Source of the DNA: Bacteroides sp.
Lineage (GTDB): Bacteria; Bacteroidota; Bacteroidia; Bacteroidales; Muribaculaceae
Assembly: GCA_014801525.1 (NCBI GenBank)
Contig: JAAVEB010000020.1
Location: 1 to 53,429, forward strand
Reading direction: 5' to 3'
DNA: 53,429 nucleotides
Positions 26,689 through 34,524 of the stretch are shown here, in pieces. The first letter of the stretch is position 1. Each line of letters opens with the position of its first letter. The notes beneath the pieces were generated by a model that ran no database searches, was not told where the DNA came from, and saw only the letters and a program-made list of their open reading frames with translations. The position numbers and the translations under genes were made by a program.

Positions 26689-26856
26689 ATGGCTTACGTA
26701 ATTACCGATAAGTGTGTAGCATGCGGTACTTGTCTCCCGGTTTGCCCGGTTGAGGCTATCTCTGAAGGTGACATCTATCACATCGATCCCGATACTTGTA
26801 TCGAATGTGGCAGCTGCGCTGAAGTATGTCCCAGCGAAGCAATTATCCCGGGCTAA
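26689..26856 (+). CDS. 2[4Fe-4S] ferredoxin
   Basis: A 55-residue clostridial-type ferredoxin with two complete cluster motifs: CVACGTCLPVCP (Cys9, 12, 15, 19) and CIECGSCAEVCP (Cys37, 40, 43, 47). It is a low-potential electron carrier, probably serving pyruvate or 2-oxoacid oxidoreductases and related enzymes in an anaerobe. The start MAYVITDKC is the family's usual N-terminus. A promoter and a strong terminator flank it, so it is transcribed alone. Confidence 0.96.
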   Translation: MAYVITDKCVACGTCLPVCPVEAISEGDIYHIDPDTCIECGSCAEVCPSEAIIPG

Positions 26857-26882
26857 TCTCCGGCATACGCAACAGAACACAG

Positions 26883-26919
26883 AACGAGCTTTTCCAATCG
26901 GAAAAGCTCGTTTCGTTTT
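26883..26919 (+). terminator. Terminator shared by ferredoxin and rnpB
   Basis: A perfect stem AACGAGCTTTTCC / GGAAAAGCTCGTT with an AATC loop is followed by TTCGTTTT. It ends the ferredoxin message. On the other strand it lies directly after the RNase P RNA 3' end and may help end that transcript. Confidence 0.85.
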
Positions 26920-26920
26920 A

Positions 26921-27262
26921 GATTGAGCGGAACTATAAGCCGGGTTATGTCACAATCCTGAGATCGTGGTCGGTCATTTATCTTCGCAGTCTACCCCCCG
27001 GCAATGGGCGAGCAACCCTTAAATGCCGGTATACTTGACCTTGCAACCCATAAGGCGTGCGGCGCTCCGCATTGCTGCGAAACCCGGTGAGCTCTTACCT
27101 CGCCTTTTCACCCTTGCCTCCACGAATGAAGGCGGTTATTTTCTGTCACGCTACTCGACCATCACTGACCGGTCACCGTTAGTGACTATGGCGCTCTATG
27201 TTGCCCGGACTTTCCTCTTGCCGCGCCCGAAGTCGGCAAGCGACCAACCGCCCCACTCAATT
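26921..27262 (-). ncRNA. rnpB: RNase P RNA, bacterial type A
   Basis: Read leftward the transcript contains the universally conserved blocks of RNase P RNA: GAGGAAAGTCCGGGC near the 5' end, ACAGAAA followed by ACCGCC, GGTAAGAGCTCACCGG, GGGTAGAC and the 3' GGCTTATAG. The P1 stem is formed by ATTGAG (27261-27256) and CTCAAT (26927-26922). The total is about 342 bases, normal for the type. It processes the 5' ends of tRNA precursors. Ends are set by P1 and are accurate to a few bases. Confidence 0.95.
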
Positions 27263-27277
27263 ATATGTTTATCGGCG

Positions 27278-27309
27278 CAAAGGTAATAATAACTCCTCGT
27301 CTCGCCAAA
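27278..27309 (-). promoter_or_regulatory. Promoter of rnpB
   Basis: Read leftward, TTTG (27309-27306), 20 bases, TACCTTTG (27285-27278): both elements perfect at ideal spacing. The predicted start is near 27274, about 12 bases before P1. Confidence 0.85.
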
Positions 27310-27333
27310 CTGAGAGGCAACAAAACGACATTC

Positions 27334-28647
27334 TCAGAAACTGAACTGAGCCATGAAGCACAAGCGGTCGGCCCATCTATGCTGCAAGTCGATATTCTGG
27401 CGTTTACCTATGTTATATTCCAATCCCACTTCACATCTCGGAGTGATGTCCCATATCACATTTGCCGTTGCATAAAGACCATATTTATATGTGAGATTAT
27501 CGAAGTTAGGATTATACTTGGGCAGAAAACGCTCCTCGCCAAAAATCACCGTCGAGAACAGATTAGGCTTGAAATGATAGCTCATCGCGCCATACCAACC
27601 AAGGCTCATCGGGGCATACATGCGCCCCTCTTGATTGGGATTTCCGATCAAATCGCCGGCTCCATTCTGCAAATCATTATTTAGACTGCTCACGCCTTTT
27701 CCAACCAGAAAAGCTCCATAGACAGTCAATGGCGACACCGGGGTAAACACCGCGCTTGCGTGAGCGCCCCACCCTGCAACACGATAATTGCGTTCCGAAA
27801 CCAAATCACGATACTTGAGACCGCGAACGATACCAGACAGGCGCACATGAGAAGAGCTACCCCACTGATACTGCACAAATCCGGCGAAATCAGGCATGTA
27901 GTCGCTGCATCCGGTATAAAAATCAGGCTTTGAGGTTATGGAACTGCTTGGTGTTTCAACCGACAGCGCCACTACCCAATGACTTTTCATCGTGTGCATC
28001 CATCTGAGCAACATATTGGTCGATCCGGTCTTCGAATTTGGACCCTGAGCGTCGAGAGTGGGTGGCTGAGCGGCAGGGTCTTGGAATGTCGATGTAGTAT
28101 AACCAAGAGTCCAGTCATTGACAGTTGCATAAGCTTTCTTCAATTTGAAACCGCGACTGTCATATCCCGAAAAATTACCCTCGATATATAGCTGATATTG
28201 ACCATAGGTGTTATTTCTTCCGAATACCGAGAAAAACAGAGCTGTTCCTGCCGGAGTAGTGCCATACCAGTTGTTTTTAGTGGGATTTCGGGGAATGCTT
28301 ATATTATAAGGAGTGAAACCGGCATTAGGCATGGCTCCGTTCCAGTCATACCAACCCCTCATTCTAACAACACCGCCTATACCCATGGCATATTTGCGAG
28401 TCTTGCTCATAAGCATGAAATAAGGCGCCCGCGGATCCTGAAAATGGCGGAACTGATCATAATAGAACGTATTGATAAGCTCCTGTTCAGAAATAGTGTC
28501 AACCGCTCCTTGCTCACCACCTTCAAGGTGAATAATGTGGTGATCCTTTTTAAGAAGCTCCAACTGTTTTTCGGCCGGAGTCTCAGCCGATCCGCAAAGA
28601 GCGATTCCGGCAAGCATAGCAAACACTGACAAAAACCTTGATTTCAT
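27334..28647 (-). CDS. DcaP-like outer-membrane porin
   Basis: The 437-residue protein has a cleavable signal (residues 1-21, ending SAETPA), a coiled-coil-like polar N-terminus (EKQLELLKKDHH) and then alternating beta-barrel strands ending in Phe (LCFMAQFSF). The block FKLKKAYATVNDWTLGYTTSTFQDPAAQPPTLDAQGPN, given here by its ends FKLKKAYATV and LDAQGPN, resembles the loop region of DcaP-type trimeric porins. Related porins take up small anionic solutes. The substrate here is unknown. It is a stand-alone gene; the rnpB promoter lies 25 bases past its stop. Confidence 0.75.
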   Translation of the reverse strand: MKSRFLSVFAMLAGIALCGSAETPAEKQLELLKKDHHIIHLEGGEQGAVDTISEQELINTFYYDQFRHFQDPRAPYFMLMSKTRKYAMGIGGVVRMRGWYDWNGAMPNAGFTPYNISIPRNPTKNNWYGTTPAGTALFFSVFGRNNTYGQYQLYIEGNFSGYDSRGFKLKKAYATVNDWTLGYTTSTFQDPAAQPPTLDAQGPNSKTGSTNMLLRWMHTMKSHWVVALSVETPSSSITSKPDFYTGCSDYMPDFAGFVQYQWGSSSHVRLSGIVRGLKYRDLVSERNYRVAGWGAHASAVFTPVSPLTVYGAFLVGKGVSSLNNDLQNGAGDLIGNPNQEGRMYAPMSLGWYGAMSYHFKPNLFSTVIFGEERFLPKYNPNFDNLTYKYGLYATANVIWDITPRCEVGLEYNIGKRQNIDLQHRWADRLCFMAQFSF

Positions 28648-28854
28648 ACTTTTTCAATTTTAATATATTAACAGTTATTATAACAACTTACATTAAAATT
28701 AGTTTAAATAATCCTAAAAACAACGCTTGAATTGGCCACCACATGTTTAAAAACATAATTTTAAAACATTTTAACAATCCCTTGGAGTGCTTGTATTCAT
28801 GCGGTTTTCAACTCACATTCACAATCCTTAATGAGATGGCAGTAAGTCTAAAAC

Positions 28855-28886
28855 TTTGTTATTTTAATGAATATCAGCTAACTTTG
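28855..28886 (+). promoter_or_regulatory. Promoter of the redoxin-fold gene
   Basis: TTTG (28855-28858), 20 bases, TAACTTTG (28879-28886): both perfect, ideal spacing. The predicted start is near 28890, leaving a leader of about 110 bases. Confidence 0.85.
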
Positions 28887-28892
28887 CCCCAT

Positions 28893-28985
28893 CTGAATTG
28901 TTTACACAATAGGTTGGAAGAGTCTGACCTCGCCGAAAGCCGGCAACGGGACACCCGCGTGAGCGTCTTTCCCGTAAGTATAAAT
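28893..28985 (+). promoter_or_regulatory. Structured leader, possible riboswitch or attenuator
   Basis: Within the 110-base leader several helices can form: TTGT-4-ACAA, AGGT…ACCT around a purine-rich loop (GGAAGAG), GCCG-5-CGGC, and ACGGGA…TCCCGT enclosing a CGC-GTGA-GCG hairpin with a GNRA loop. The segment GAAAGCCGGCAAC looks like conserved riboswitch core sequence (SAM-I has a similar GGCAAC), but the complete SAM-I core is not present. The element is GC-rich in an otherwise AT-rich gap, which is unusual for spacer DNA. Identity unresolved. Confidence 0.45.
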
Positions 28986-28999
28986 TTAAAGCTTATGCA

Positions 29000-29506
29000 A
29001 TGAAGAAAACAATTATGATTATTGTACTCTTCGCAGTTCTGATCGGATTGGGAACAGCTGCCACAATCAACGCCGTCGACGGCAAAAAGGGCAGCACGGC
29101 TCCTGTGTTCAAAGTTGAATCAAATGACACTATCGTTTCTCTTGACGACATGAAAGGGCATTGGGTACTTCTTCAATTTTGGGCAACAACCGACGCCAAA
29201 TCCAGGATATTGACAAAGCAATATTCCGATTTAATCCGGACAAACCCGGCAAAACGTCCGTCATCAGACCGATTCCGCTTTTTGGCAATCAACATGGATA
29301 GAAGCGAGGACCTGTTCAAGGAGATTGCAAAAATCGACGGGACAAACGAAATAGCACAATTTCACGTATCAGGCAAGAAAGCCGGAAAACTTGTCAATGA
29401 CTATCATCTTGAAAACGGGATGCACTCTTATCTGATAAATCCGCAAGGCAAGATTGTAGCCAAAGACCCCACCAAGCAACAGTTAATTGATTTTAAAGTA
29501 GAATAA
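29000..29506 (+). CDS. Thioredoxin-fold (redoxin) protein without CxxC
   Basis: The 168-residue protein has an N-terminal signal or anchor (residues 4-21) and then a redoxin/TlpA-like domain: APVFKVESNDTIVSLDDMKGHWVLLQFWATTDAKSR (described by its ends APVFKV and ATTDAKSR), FLAINMD and SYLINPQGKIVAKDP. The position of the active-site CxxC after WAT is taken by TDAK, so the protein has no cysteine pair and cannot act as a thiol oxidoreductase. It probably lies in the periplasm in a non-catalytic or binding role. It follows a strong promoter and a structured leader. Confidence 0.8.
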   Translation: MKKTIMIIVLFAVLIGLGTAATINAVDGKKGSTAPVFKVESNDTIVSLDDMKGHWVLLQFWATTDAKSRILTKQYSDLIRTNPAKRPSSDRFRFLAINMDRSEDLFKEIAKIDGTNEIAQFHVSGKKAGKLVNDYHLENGMHSYLINPQGKIVAKDPTKQQLIDFKVE

Positions 29507-29525
29507 ACCTCCTCTCTAAAAAATA

Positions 29526-29557
29526 AAACGGCGCCACGTTGATGGCGCCGTTTCTTT
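29526..29557. terminator. Bidirectional terminator between redoxin and MATE genes
   Basis: A perfect 10-bp stem (AAACGGCGCC / GGCGCCGTTT, 8-base loop) is followed on the + strand by CTTTATAT and on the - strand by TTATTTTTTAG. It can end the redoxin-fold gene (+) and the MATE gene (-), whose stops lie 20 and 24 bases away. Confidence 0.85.
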
Positions 29558-29580
29558 ATATATAGCCTTGGACAAGCCCG

Positions 29581-30882
29581 TCAGTGACCGGCAACATAAC
29601 GTCGCCCTATAAAAGCCAGAATAACTCCACGCATAAAAAGATAGCATATAAACGCAAGCCACAGCCCGTCATTGCCCATCGCCGGAAAAGCGAGGAAATA
29701 AACCGCAAAGAAAACGACGGTGGCGACAAACATCGACATCAACATGTCGCGCGTGGCGGTAGCCCCTATGAAGATACCGTCGTAGGAGAATGCGAGAAAA
29801 CCCACAGCGGGGACTGTAACGACCCACCATCGGTAGTCAGCCGCCGCGCTTATAACACCGGCATCATCGCTCAAAACCGACAGCAACGCATTCCCACCCA
29901 ACGCATATAGCAGAGTGAAAGCCACAGCGATGCCGGCACCCCATTTACACAACGCGAATATCCTGGTCCTAAGCTCAGCCGGCTGCCCGGCACCTATATA
30001 CTTTCCGACAAGAGCTTCGCCGGCAAAAGCGAAACCATCCATGAAAAAGGAAAAAATGGTGAAAAACTGCATCAGCAAAGCATTTACCGCCAGCATAACG
30101 TCGCCCTGCGACGCACCTGCGCGGGTGAACCACATCGTGACGGCAACCAGGCACACCGTGCGCAGAAATATGTCGGAATTGATCCTGAAAAAACGCTTCA
30201 ACATCGACCATCTCAGAATCTCTTTCACCCGAAGCCTCGCCACCTTATAATGGGCAAATGCGATAATCGCTCCCAATCCGAAACCACACCACTGCGCAAA
30301 AAGAGTGCCTCCGGCAAGTCCCGAAATGCCAAGATGGAAAACATATACCATCAGGCAACTCGCTGCGATATTACTCACATTTATCACAATCGAGACCCAC
30401 ATGGCTGCCGCGCTGTTTTGCATGCCGACAAACCAGCCACACAAAGCATAGTTGCACAATACCGCCGGCGCGCCCCATATCAAGATTTTAAAATAGACCG
30501 ACGCAAGCTCGCGGGTGTCATCTTTCACATCCATGAAATCCAGCCCGGCAACACAGATAAGAGACTGTGCAAGTATCATCACAAGACCGGCAAGCACACC
30601 TACGGCAAGAGCCTGGTGAAGCACACGCGACTGTTGTACCCGGTCATTGGCGCCATAAGCCTGCGCGGTCATACCGCTTGATCCCATGCGCAGGAAACCG
30701 AACAGCCAATACAGCATATTAAATAAGGAGCCACCGACAGCGATGGCTCCTATATACGAGGCGCTCCCCATGTGTCCGGCGATAGCAACGTCAACCAGTC
30801 CGAGCAAGGGAGTGGTGATATTGGTTACAATCGACGGCACCGAGATTGCCAGAATCTCTCTATTTATTCCTTTAAATAGCAA
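29581..30882 (-). CDS. MATE family efflux transporter (DinF-like)
   Basis: The 433-residue protein has 12 predicted membrane helices in two similar halves. The N-terminus MLFKGINREILAISVPSIVTNITTPLLGLVDVAIAGHMGSA is typical of the DinF branch (PxxxxNxxxPLLGLVDxAxxGH). MATE proteins export cationic drugs and metabolites using Na+ or proton gradients. It begins 3 bases after the OPT gene ends, so it is the third gene of a nitroreductase - OPT - MATE operon. The common substrate of that group is unknown. Confidence 0.9.
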   Translation of the reverse strand: MLFKGINREILAISVPSIVTNITTPLLGLVDVAIAGHMGSASYIGAIAVGGSLFNMLYWLFGFLRMGSSGMTAQAYGANDRVQQSRVLHQALAVGVLAGLVMILAQSLICVAGLDFMDVKDDTRELASVYFKILIWGAPAVLCNYALCGWFVGMQNSAAAMWVSIVINVSNIAASCLMVYVFHLGISGLAGGTLFAQWCGFGLGAIIAFAHYKVARLRVKEILRWSMLKRFFRINSDIFLRTVCLVAVTMWFTRAGASQGDVMLAVNALLMQFFTIFSFFMDGFAFAGEALVGKYIGAGQPAELRTRIFALCKWGAGIAVAFTLLYALGGNALLSVLSDDAGVISAAADYRWWVVTVPAVGFLAFSYDGIFIGATATRDMLMSMFVATVVFFAVYFLAFPAMGNDGLWLAFICYLFMRGVILAFIGRRYVAGH

Positions 30883-30885
30883 ACG

Positions 30886-32874
30886 TCAATTCTTTTTGGC
30901 TCGCATTGAGCTGCAAATCAAATAAACGATGAGCAACGCATACATCACGCAACCGAGAATCTGGGTAGTCAATTCAGGAACAGGATTTTCATACTCAAAT
31001 CCGGCAAAACGGGTCAACGCCGAGAACACCCCGAACAGAGCGCCGCCGGCAATCAATCCCGATGCGATAAGAGTTCCGCGGTCACGGCGAGCGTTATTTA
31101 CAGCCTCGTCAGTCGAACGATTTGAAACAAAATATGCTATCGCGCCGCCCACAAGCATCGGAGTGTTGAGCTGAAGCGGAATAAACATACCGAGACAGAA
31201 TGCAAGCGCCGGAACTCCAAGCCAATTCAAAATCAACGCAAGTATCGCTCCGACCATGTAGAGAATCCACGGGGTTTCACCACCCATCATCAACGGCTCG
31301 ATAACCTTAGCCATCGCATTTGCCTGAGGCGCCACGAGAGCGTCGGGTCCTGAGAATCCATAGACTTTGTTAAGCACAAGAATCACGCCGCCTACTGTAG
31401 CAGCCGAGACGAGAGTACCCAAAAATTTCCAGCTCTCCTGCTTTTTAGGAGTAGAGCCAAGCCAATAGCCAATCTTGAGGTCGGTTACGAAACCGCCAGC
31501 CATCGAAAGCGCCGTGCAGACAACACCACCTATAACCATGGCGGCTACGATACCTGATGTTCCGCTCAGACCAATCGCCACGAATATCGCCGACGCAATG
31601 ATAAGGGTCATCAAGGTCATTCCCGACACCGGGTTTGAACCCACGATAGCGATAGCGTTGGCGGCTACGGTTGTAAACAAGAATGCGATTACAGTCACCA
31701 CGATCCATGCCACCAAAGCCTGCCAGAAGGTGTGGATAACACCGATCCAGAAGAAACAAAGCACGGCGATCAAAGCCACCGCAACCATGTAGACGATGTG
31801 TTTCATCGATATATCGGTCTGCCAACGCACTTCCTTCTCTCCGCTCGGCTTCCCTTTGAGCTCACGCGCGGCAAGCCCCACAGCCTGAGCGATTATATGC
31901 CATGACTTGACAATTCCGATGACACCCGCCATTGCGATACCGCCGATGCCGATGAGTCGGGCATAGTCGCTAAATATGACTCCCGGATCGAGGGATGCGA
32001 TTTCAGCCGCGCCATAGGTACCCATCAACGGAATAATAATCCACCACACGAATATCGAACCGGCAAAAATCACGAAAGCGTACTTCAACCCCACTATATA
32101 GCCGAGTCCGAGAAGCGCGGCTCCGGTATTCACGCTCAACACAAGCTTCGTTTTCTCGGCAAGCGCGGCTCCCCATTGCGAAGCAAGAGAGGTCACATTC
32201 TCAGCCCACCATCCAAAGGTGGCAAGAAGGTAATCATAAATACCGCCTATAAGCGACGCGATGACAAGAGTCTTCGCCTGTGAACCGCTCTGAGCGCCTT
32301 TACCCTCTCCGCTGACAAGCACCTGAGTAGTCGCAGTAGCCTCGGGGAAAGGATATTTTCCGTGCATATCCTTCACGAAATATTTTCTGAAAGGGATAAA
32401 GAACAATATGCCCAAAATACCTCCGAACAGCGAACTGAGGAATATTTCAAGGAAGTTCACGGTAATTTCAGGATATTTAGCCTGAAGAATGTAGAGCGCC
32501 GGAAGAGTGAATATAGCTCCGGCGACGATAACGCCTGAACAAGCTCCGATGGACTGGATTATCACATTCTGCCCGAGCGGATTCTGCTTTTTAAGGGCTC
32601 CTGACAATCCCACTGCTATAATGGCAATAGGAATTGCGGCTTCAAACACCTGCCCCACTCTCAATCCGAGATAAGCGGCGGCGGCGCTGAAAATAACAGC
32701 AAGAAGCAATCCCATTCCCACTGAATAAGGGGTCACTTCGGCGTAATCATGGGCAGGATGCATCACAGGATGATACTGCTCATCGGCGCCAAGCTCCCGA
32801 AATGCATTTTCAGGCAAGCCTGACACACCGTTGTCGTCCGTTTCAAGATCGACCTGATTAGTTTTTTCTGACAT
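30886..32874 (-). CDS. OPT family oligopeptide (or metal-chelate) transporter
   Basis: The 662-residue protein has some 14-16 membrane helices. Recognisable OPT blocks are ATVTPYSV-like EVTPYSVGMGLLLAVIFSAAAAYLGLRVGQVFEA (ends EVTPYSVG and GQVFEA), KYPFPEATATTQVL, and NPVSGMTLMTLI. Members of this bacterial branch import small peptides or metal chelates. The protein is a single polypeptide with no ATPase partner, as expected of a secondary transporter. It lies between the nitroreductase and MATE genes with gaps of 23 and 3 bases. Confidence 0.92.
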   Translation of the reverse strand: MSEKTNQVDLETDDNGVSGLPENAFRELGADEQYHPVMHPAHDYAEVTPYSVGMGLLLAVIFSAAAAYLGLRVGQVFEAAIPIAIIAVGLSGALKKQNPLGQNVIIQSIGACSGVIVAGAIFTLPALYILQAKYPEITVNFLEIFLSSLFGGILGILFFIPFRKYFVKDMHGKYPFPEATATTQVLVSGEGKGAQSGSQAKTLVIASLIGGIYDYLLATFGWWAENVTSLASQWGAALAEKTKLVLSVNTGAALLGLGYIVGLKYAFVIFAGSIFVWWIIIPLMGTYGAAEIASLDPGVIFSDYARLIGIGGIAMAGVIGIVKSWHIIAQAVGLAARELKGKPSGEKEVRWQTDISMKHIVYMVAVALIAVLCFFWIGVIHTFWQALVAWIVVTVIAFLFTTVAANAIAIVGSNPVSGMTLMTLIIASAIFVAIGLSGTSGIVAAMVIGGVVCTALSMAGGFVTDLKIGYWLGSTPKKQESWKFLGTLVSAATVGGVILVLNKVYGFSGPDALVAPQANAMAKVIEPLMMGGETPWILYMVGAILALILNWLGVPALAFCLGMFIPLQLNTPMLVGGAIAYFVSNRSTDEAVNNARRDRGTLIASGLIAGGALFGVFSALTRFAGFEYENPVPELTTQILGCVMYALLIVYLICSSMRAKKN

Positions 32875-32897
32875 AAGTTATGTGATGATTGGTTAAT

Positions 32898-33647
32898 TTA
32901 TTTCTTAAAAAAAGTGCGGTCAAGATATTCATCAAGACTCTTTGAAAAAAGCTCATTTGTCGCTTTAGGATAACGCACCTCGGCATAAACCTGCGCAAGG
33001 GTTTCCTTATTGTTCTGAGCAATAAACTCAGCGCTCTCCTCAAGCGACTCCTTGTCGGCATAGACCGACTTTATGCGGGAGTAATCATAATCGTCATATT
33101 TACCGAAATGAACTATCGAGCCTATAGGAAGTCGGTCTGACCGGTTGCCCTCCCCTTTTGGATAGCCCACGGCAAGAGAAATCAACGGCACCACGCCGTC
33201 AGGACATTTAAGGATAGCGGCAATTTCGGCAGCATTATATGCAGTGGTGCCGAGATAGCAACATCCAAGTCCGTTAAGCTCGGCTATCGTATTGAATTGC
33301 TGGGCAAAAAGCGAAGCATCAATTGCCGATGCCAGCAGCATCTGGCTATTGCCGAATCCCTCCTCGGCGTGATTCGCTTCACACCAACGGCGGAAACGGT
33401 TAATATCAATGCAGAACGTCAATAAAACACTGCATCCGGTGGCACACGGCTGATTGAAATGCATCGGAGCAAGCGCGGCTTTCTCTTCAGGAGTGCGGCT
33501 CACTATCACCGAATATAATTGCATATTGCCTGTGTTAGGGGCATGGGCAGCCTCTTCAAGCATTTGCATCAGCAACGCCGGGTCAATCTCTTTGTCGGTA
33601 TAATTACGAACCGTGCAACGGTTGGCAAAATATTCGTTTATATCCAT
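32898..33647 (-). CDS. Nitroreductase family protein (NfsA-like)
   Basis: The 249-residue flavoprotein begins MDINEYFANRCTVRNYTDKEI, the usual RxSxRxF/Y-type FMN-binding start; the conserved second position after Arg is Cys here. AAHAPNTGNMQLYSVIV, the GLGCCYLGT block and the FMN-contacting LAVGYP are present. The C-terminal extension resembles NfsA/FRP proteins. It reduces nitro compounds or flavins with NAD(P)H. Upstream gene of the OPT/MATE operon. A second nitroreductase-family gene (45787-46533) is in the window and only distantly similar. Confidence 0.85.
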   Translation of the reverse strand: MDINEYFANRCTVRNYTDKEIDPALLMQMLEEAAHAPNTGNMQLYSVIVSRTPEEKAALAPMHFNQPCATGCSVLLTFCIDINRFRRWCEANHAEEGFGNSQMLLASAIDASLFAQQFNTIAELNGLGCCYLGTTAYNAAEIAAILKCPDGVVPLISLAVGYPKGEGNRSDRLPIGSIVHFGKYDDYDYSRIKSVYADKESLEESAEFIAQNNKETLAQVYAEVRYPKATNELFSKSLDEYLDRTFFKK

Positions 33648-33666
33648 AATCTTGACAATTTATCCA

Positions 33667-33674
33667 CAAAAATA
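33667..33674 (-). promoter_or_regulatory. -7 element of the nitroreductase operon
   Basis: Read leftward this is TATTTTTG, a full match. The predicted start is near 33663, with a leader of about 16 bases. A -33 element is poor (ATTG at 33701-33698). Confidence 0.45.
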
Positions 33675-33726
33675 CATAAATTTGTTATATTAATTCACAA
33701 TCGCTTCACATAATCTTTCAATAGGC

Positions 33727-34251
33727 ATGACCAAACGCCCGATTTTATACCGATTTTACGAATCTCCTTATGGAAAAATGCTCATCGGGAGCATCGACGG
33801 AAAATTGTGTATCTGCGACTGGACCGACAGCCGCCGTCATGAATCAAACAAACGCCGCCTGTGTGAAAAGCTCAATGCAGCGTTTCAGCCCGGGGAATGC
33901 GAGGAGAACAATATTGCAGTTCAAGAACTCAATGAATACTTTGCCGGCTCGCGTCAAAGTTTCAATATCCCGACAATATCGGTTGGAACCACGCTTCAAA
34001 TATCGGTGTGGCAAGAATTGTCCAAAATTCCTTACGGCTCAACAACGACCTACGCCGCCATATCCATGCAATGCGGAAGTCCCAAGGGGGTGCGCGCCGT
34101 CGCAAACGCAATCGGCTCCAATCCGCTTTCAATCATAGTTCCATGCCACCGGGTTATCGGCGCCTCGGGCTCACTCACAGGATATGCAGGAGGACTGGAC
34201 GCAAAACGAGGTCTATTGGAATTTGAATCACAAATTGCCAGAACAATCTAA
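33727..34251 (+). CDS. ogt: Methylated-DNA-protein-cysteine methyltransferase
   Basis: The 174-residue suicide DNA-repair protein transfers methyl groups from O6-methylguanine to its own Cys. The active site is IVPCHRVIG with Cys140. The preceding IPYGSTTTYAAIS and ANAIGSNP are the DNA-binding helix-turn-helix and Asn hinge of the family. The N-terminal domain lacks the zinc-binding Ada residues, so it is the Ogt/AGT type. It is divergent from the nitroreductase operon. No perfect -7 element was found upstream; TTTG at 33681-33684 may be a -33 element. Confidence 0.93.
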   Translation: MTKRPILYRFYESPYGKMLIGSIDGKLCICDWTDSRRHESNKRRLCEKLNAAFQPGECEENNIAVQELNEYFAGSRQSFNIPTISVGTTLQISVWQELSKIPYGSTTTYAAISMQCGSPKGVRAVANAIGSNPLSIIVPCHRVIGASGSLTGYAGGLDAKRGLLEFESQIARTI

Positions 34252-34255
34252 ATAT

Positions 34256-34286
34256 AAAAAGGAGCTTAATCACTAAGCTCCTTTTT
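34256..34286 (+). terminator. Intrinsic terminator after ogt
   Basis: AAAAAGGAGCTTA pairs with TAAGCTCCTTTTT around a 5-base loop, giving a symmetrical hairpin with T-runs on both strands. It starts 5 bases after the ogt stop. Confidence 0.9.
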
Positions 34287-34378
34287 ATGGGTTTCCAATA
34301 GGTACAATTTCTAAGGTAAAAAAGATTGTTTTAGGTTTGTGGTACAAAGGTCAACCTTTTTTATGACATCTCCAAAGG

Positions 34379-34406
34379 AAAAACTATGTTTAGAAACATA
34401 GTTTTT
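34379..34406. terminator. 28-base perfect dyad, likely terminator of the lpxH operon
   Basis: AAAAACTATGTTT and its exact reverse complement are separated by AG. The arms have the A and T runs of a bidirectional terminator. It lies 118 bases past the lpxH stop (- strand) and about 90 past the ogt terminator. Outside it, GGTAC (34351-34355) and GTACC (34413-34417) form a wider inverted pair, so a small mobile or repeat element is possible. Confidence 0.6.
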
Positions 34407-34524
34407 GATATCGTACCAACTGAAATAACGCCCAACAATCTAATTAAAAGCTCATTACCACGGAAACATAAATTTCACCTATCGTAAAAATTTGTTAAAA
34501 ATATCGCTCTCCATGGCGAACTTG

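Larger units (their letters stand above)
28648..28999. other. 352-base gap between porin and redoxin genes
   Basis: The left half (28648-28840) is AT-rich and should hold the leftward porin promoter, though no full TAnnTTTG was found there. A 14-base palindrome (ATGTTTAAAAACAT, 28743-28756) is present. The right half holds the rightward promoter (28855-28886) and the structured leader (28893-28985). Confidence 0.6.

Noticed and set aside
27023..27286. 87-codon open frame on the + strand
   Set aside because: It lies across the RNase P RNA and its promoter on the opposite strand.
28900..28985. SAM-I riboswitch
   Set aside because: Only the GGCAAC-type string and some helices agree; the remaining SAM-I core (kink-turn helix and closing strand) is not found, so the element is left unnamed.
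28743..29003. 86-codon open frame before the redoxin-fold gene
   Set aside because: It runs through an ideal promoter and the structured leader; its composition is not protein-like.
34287..34524. Small RNA gene between ogt and lpxH
   Set aside because: There is a dyad but no promoter of the TTTG/TAnnTTTG type placed to drive it, and the rest of the gap is low-complexity AT-rich DNA.
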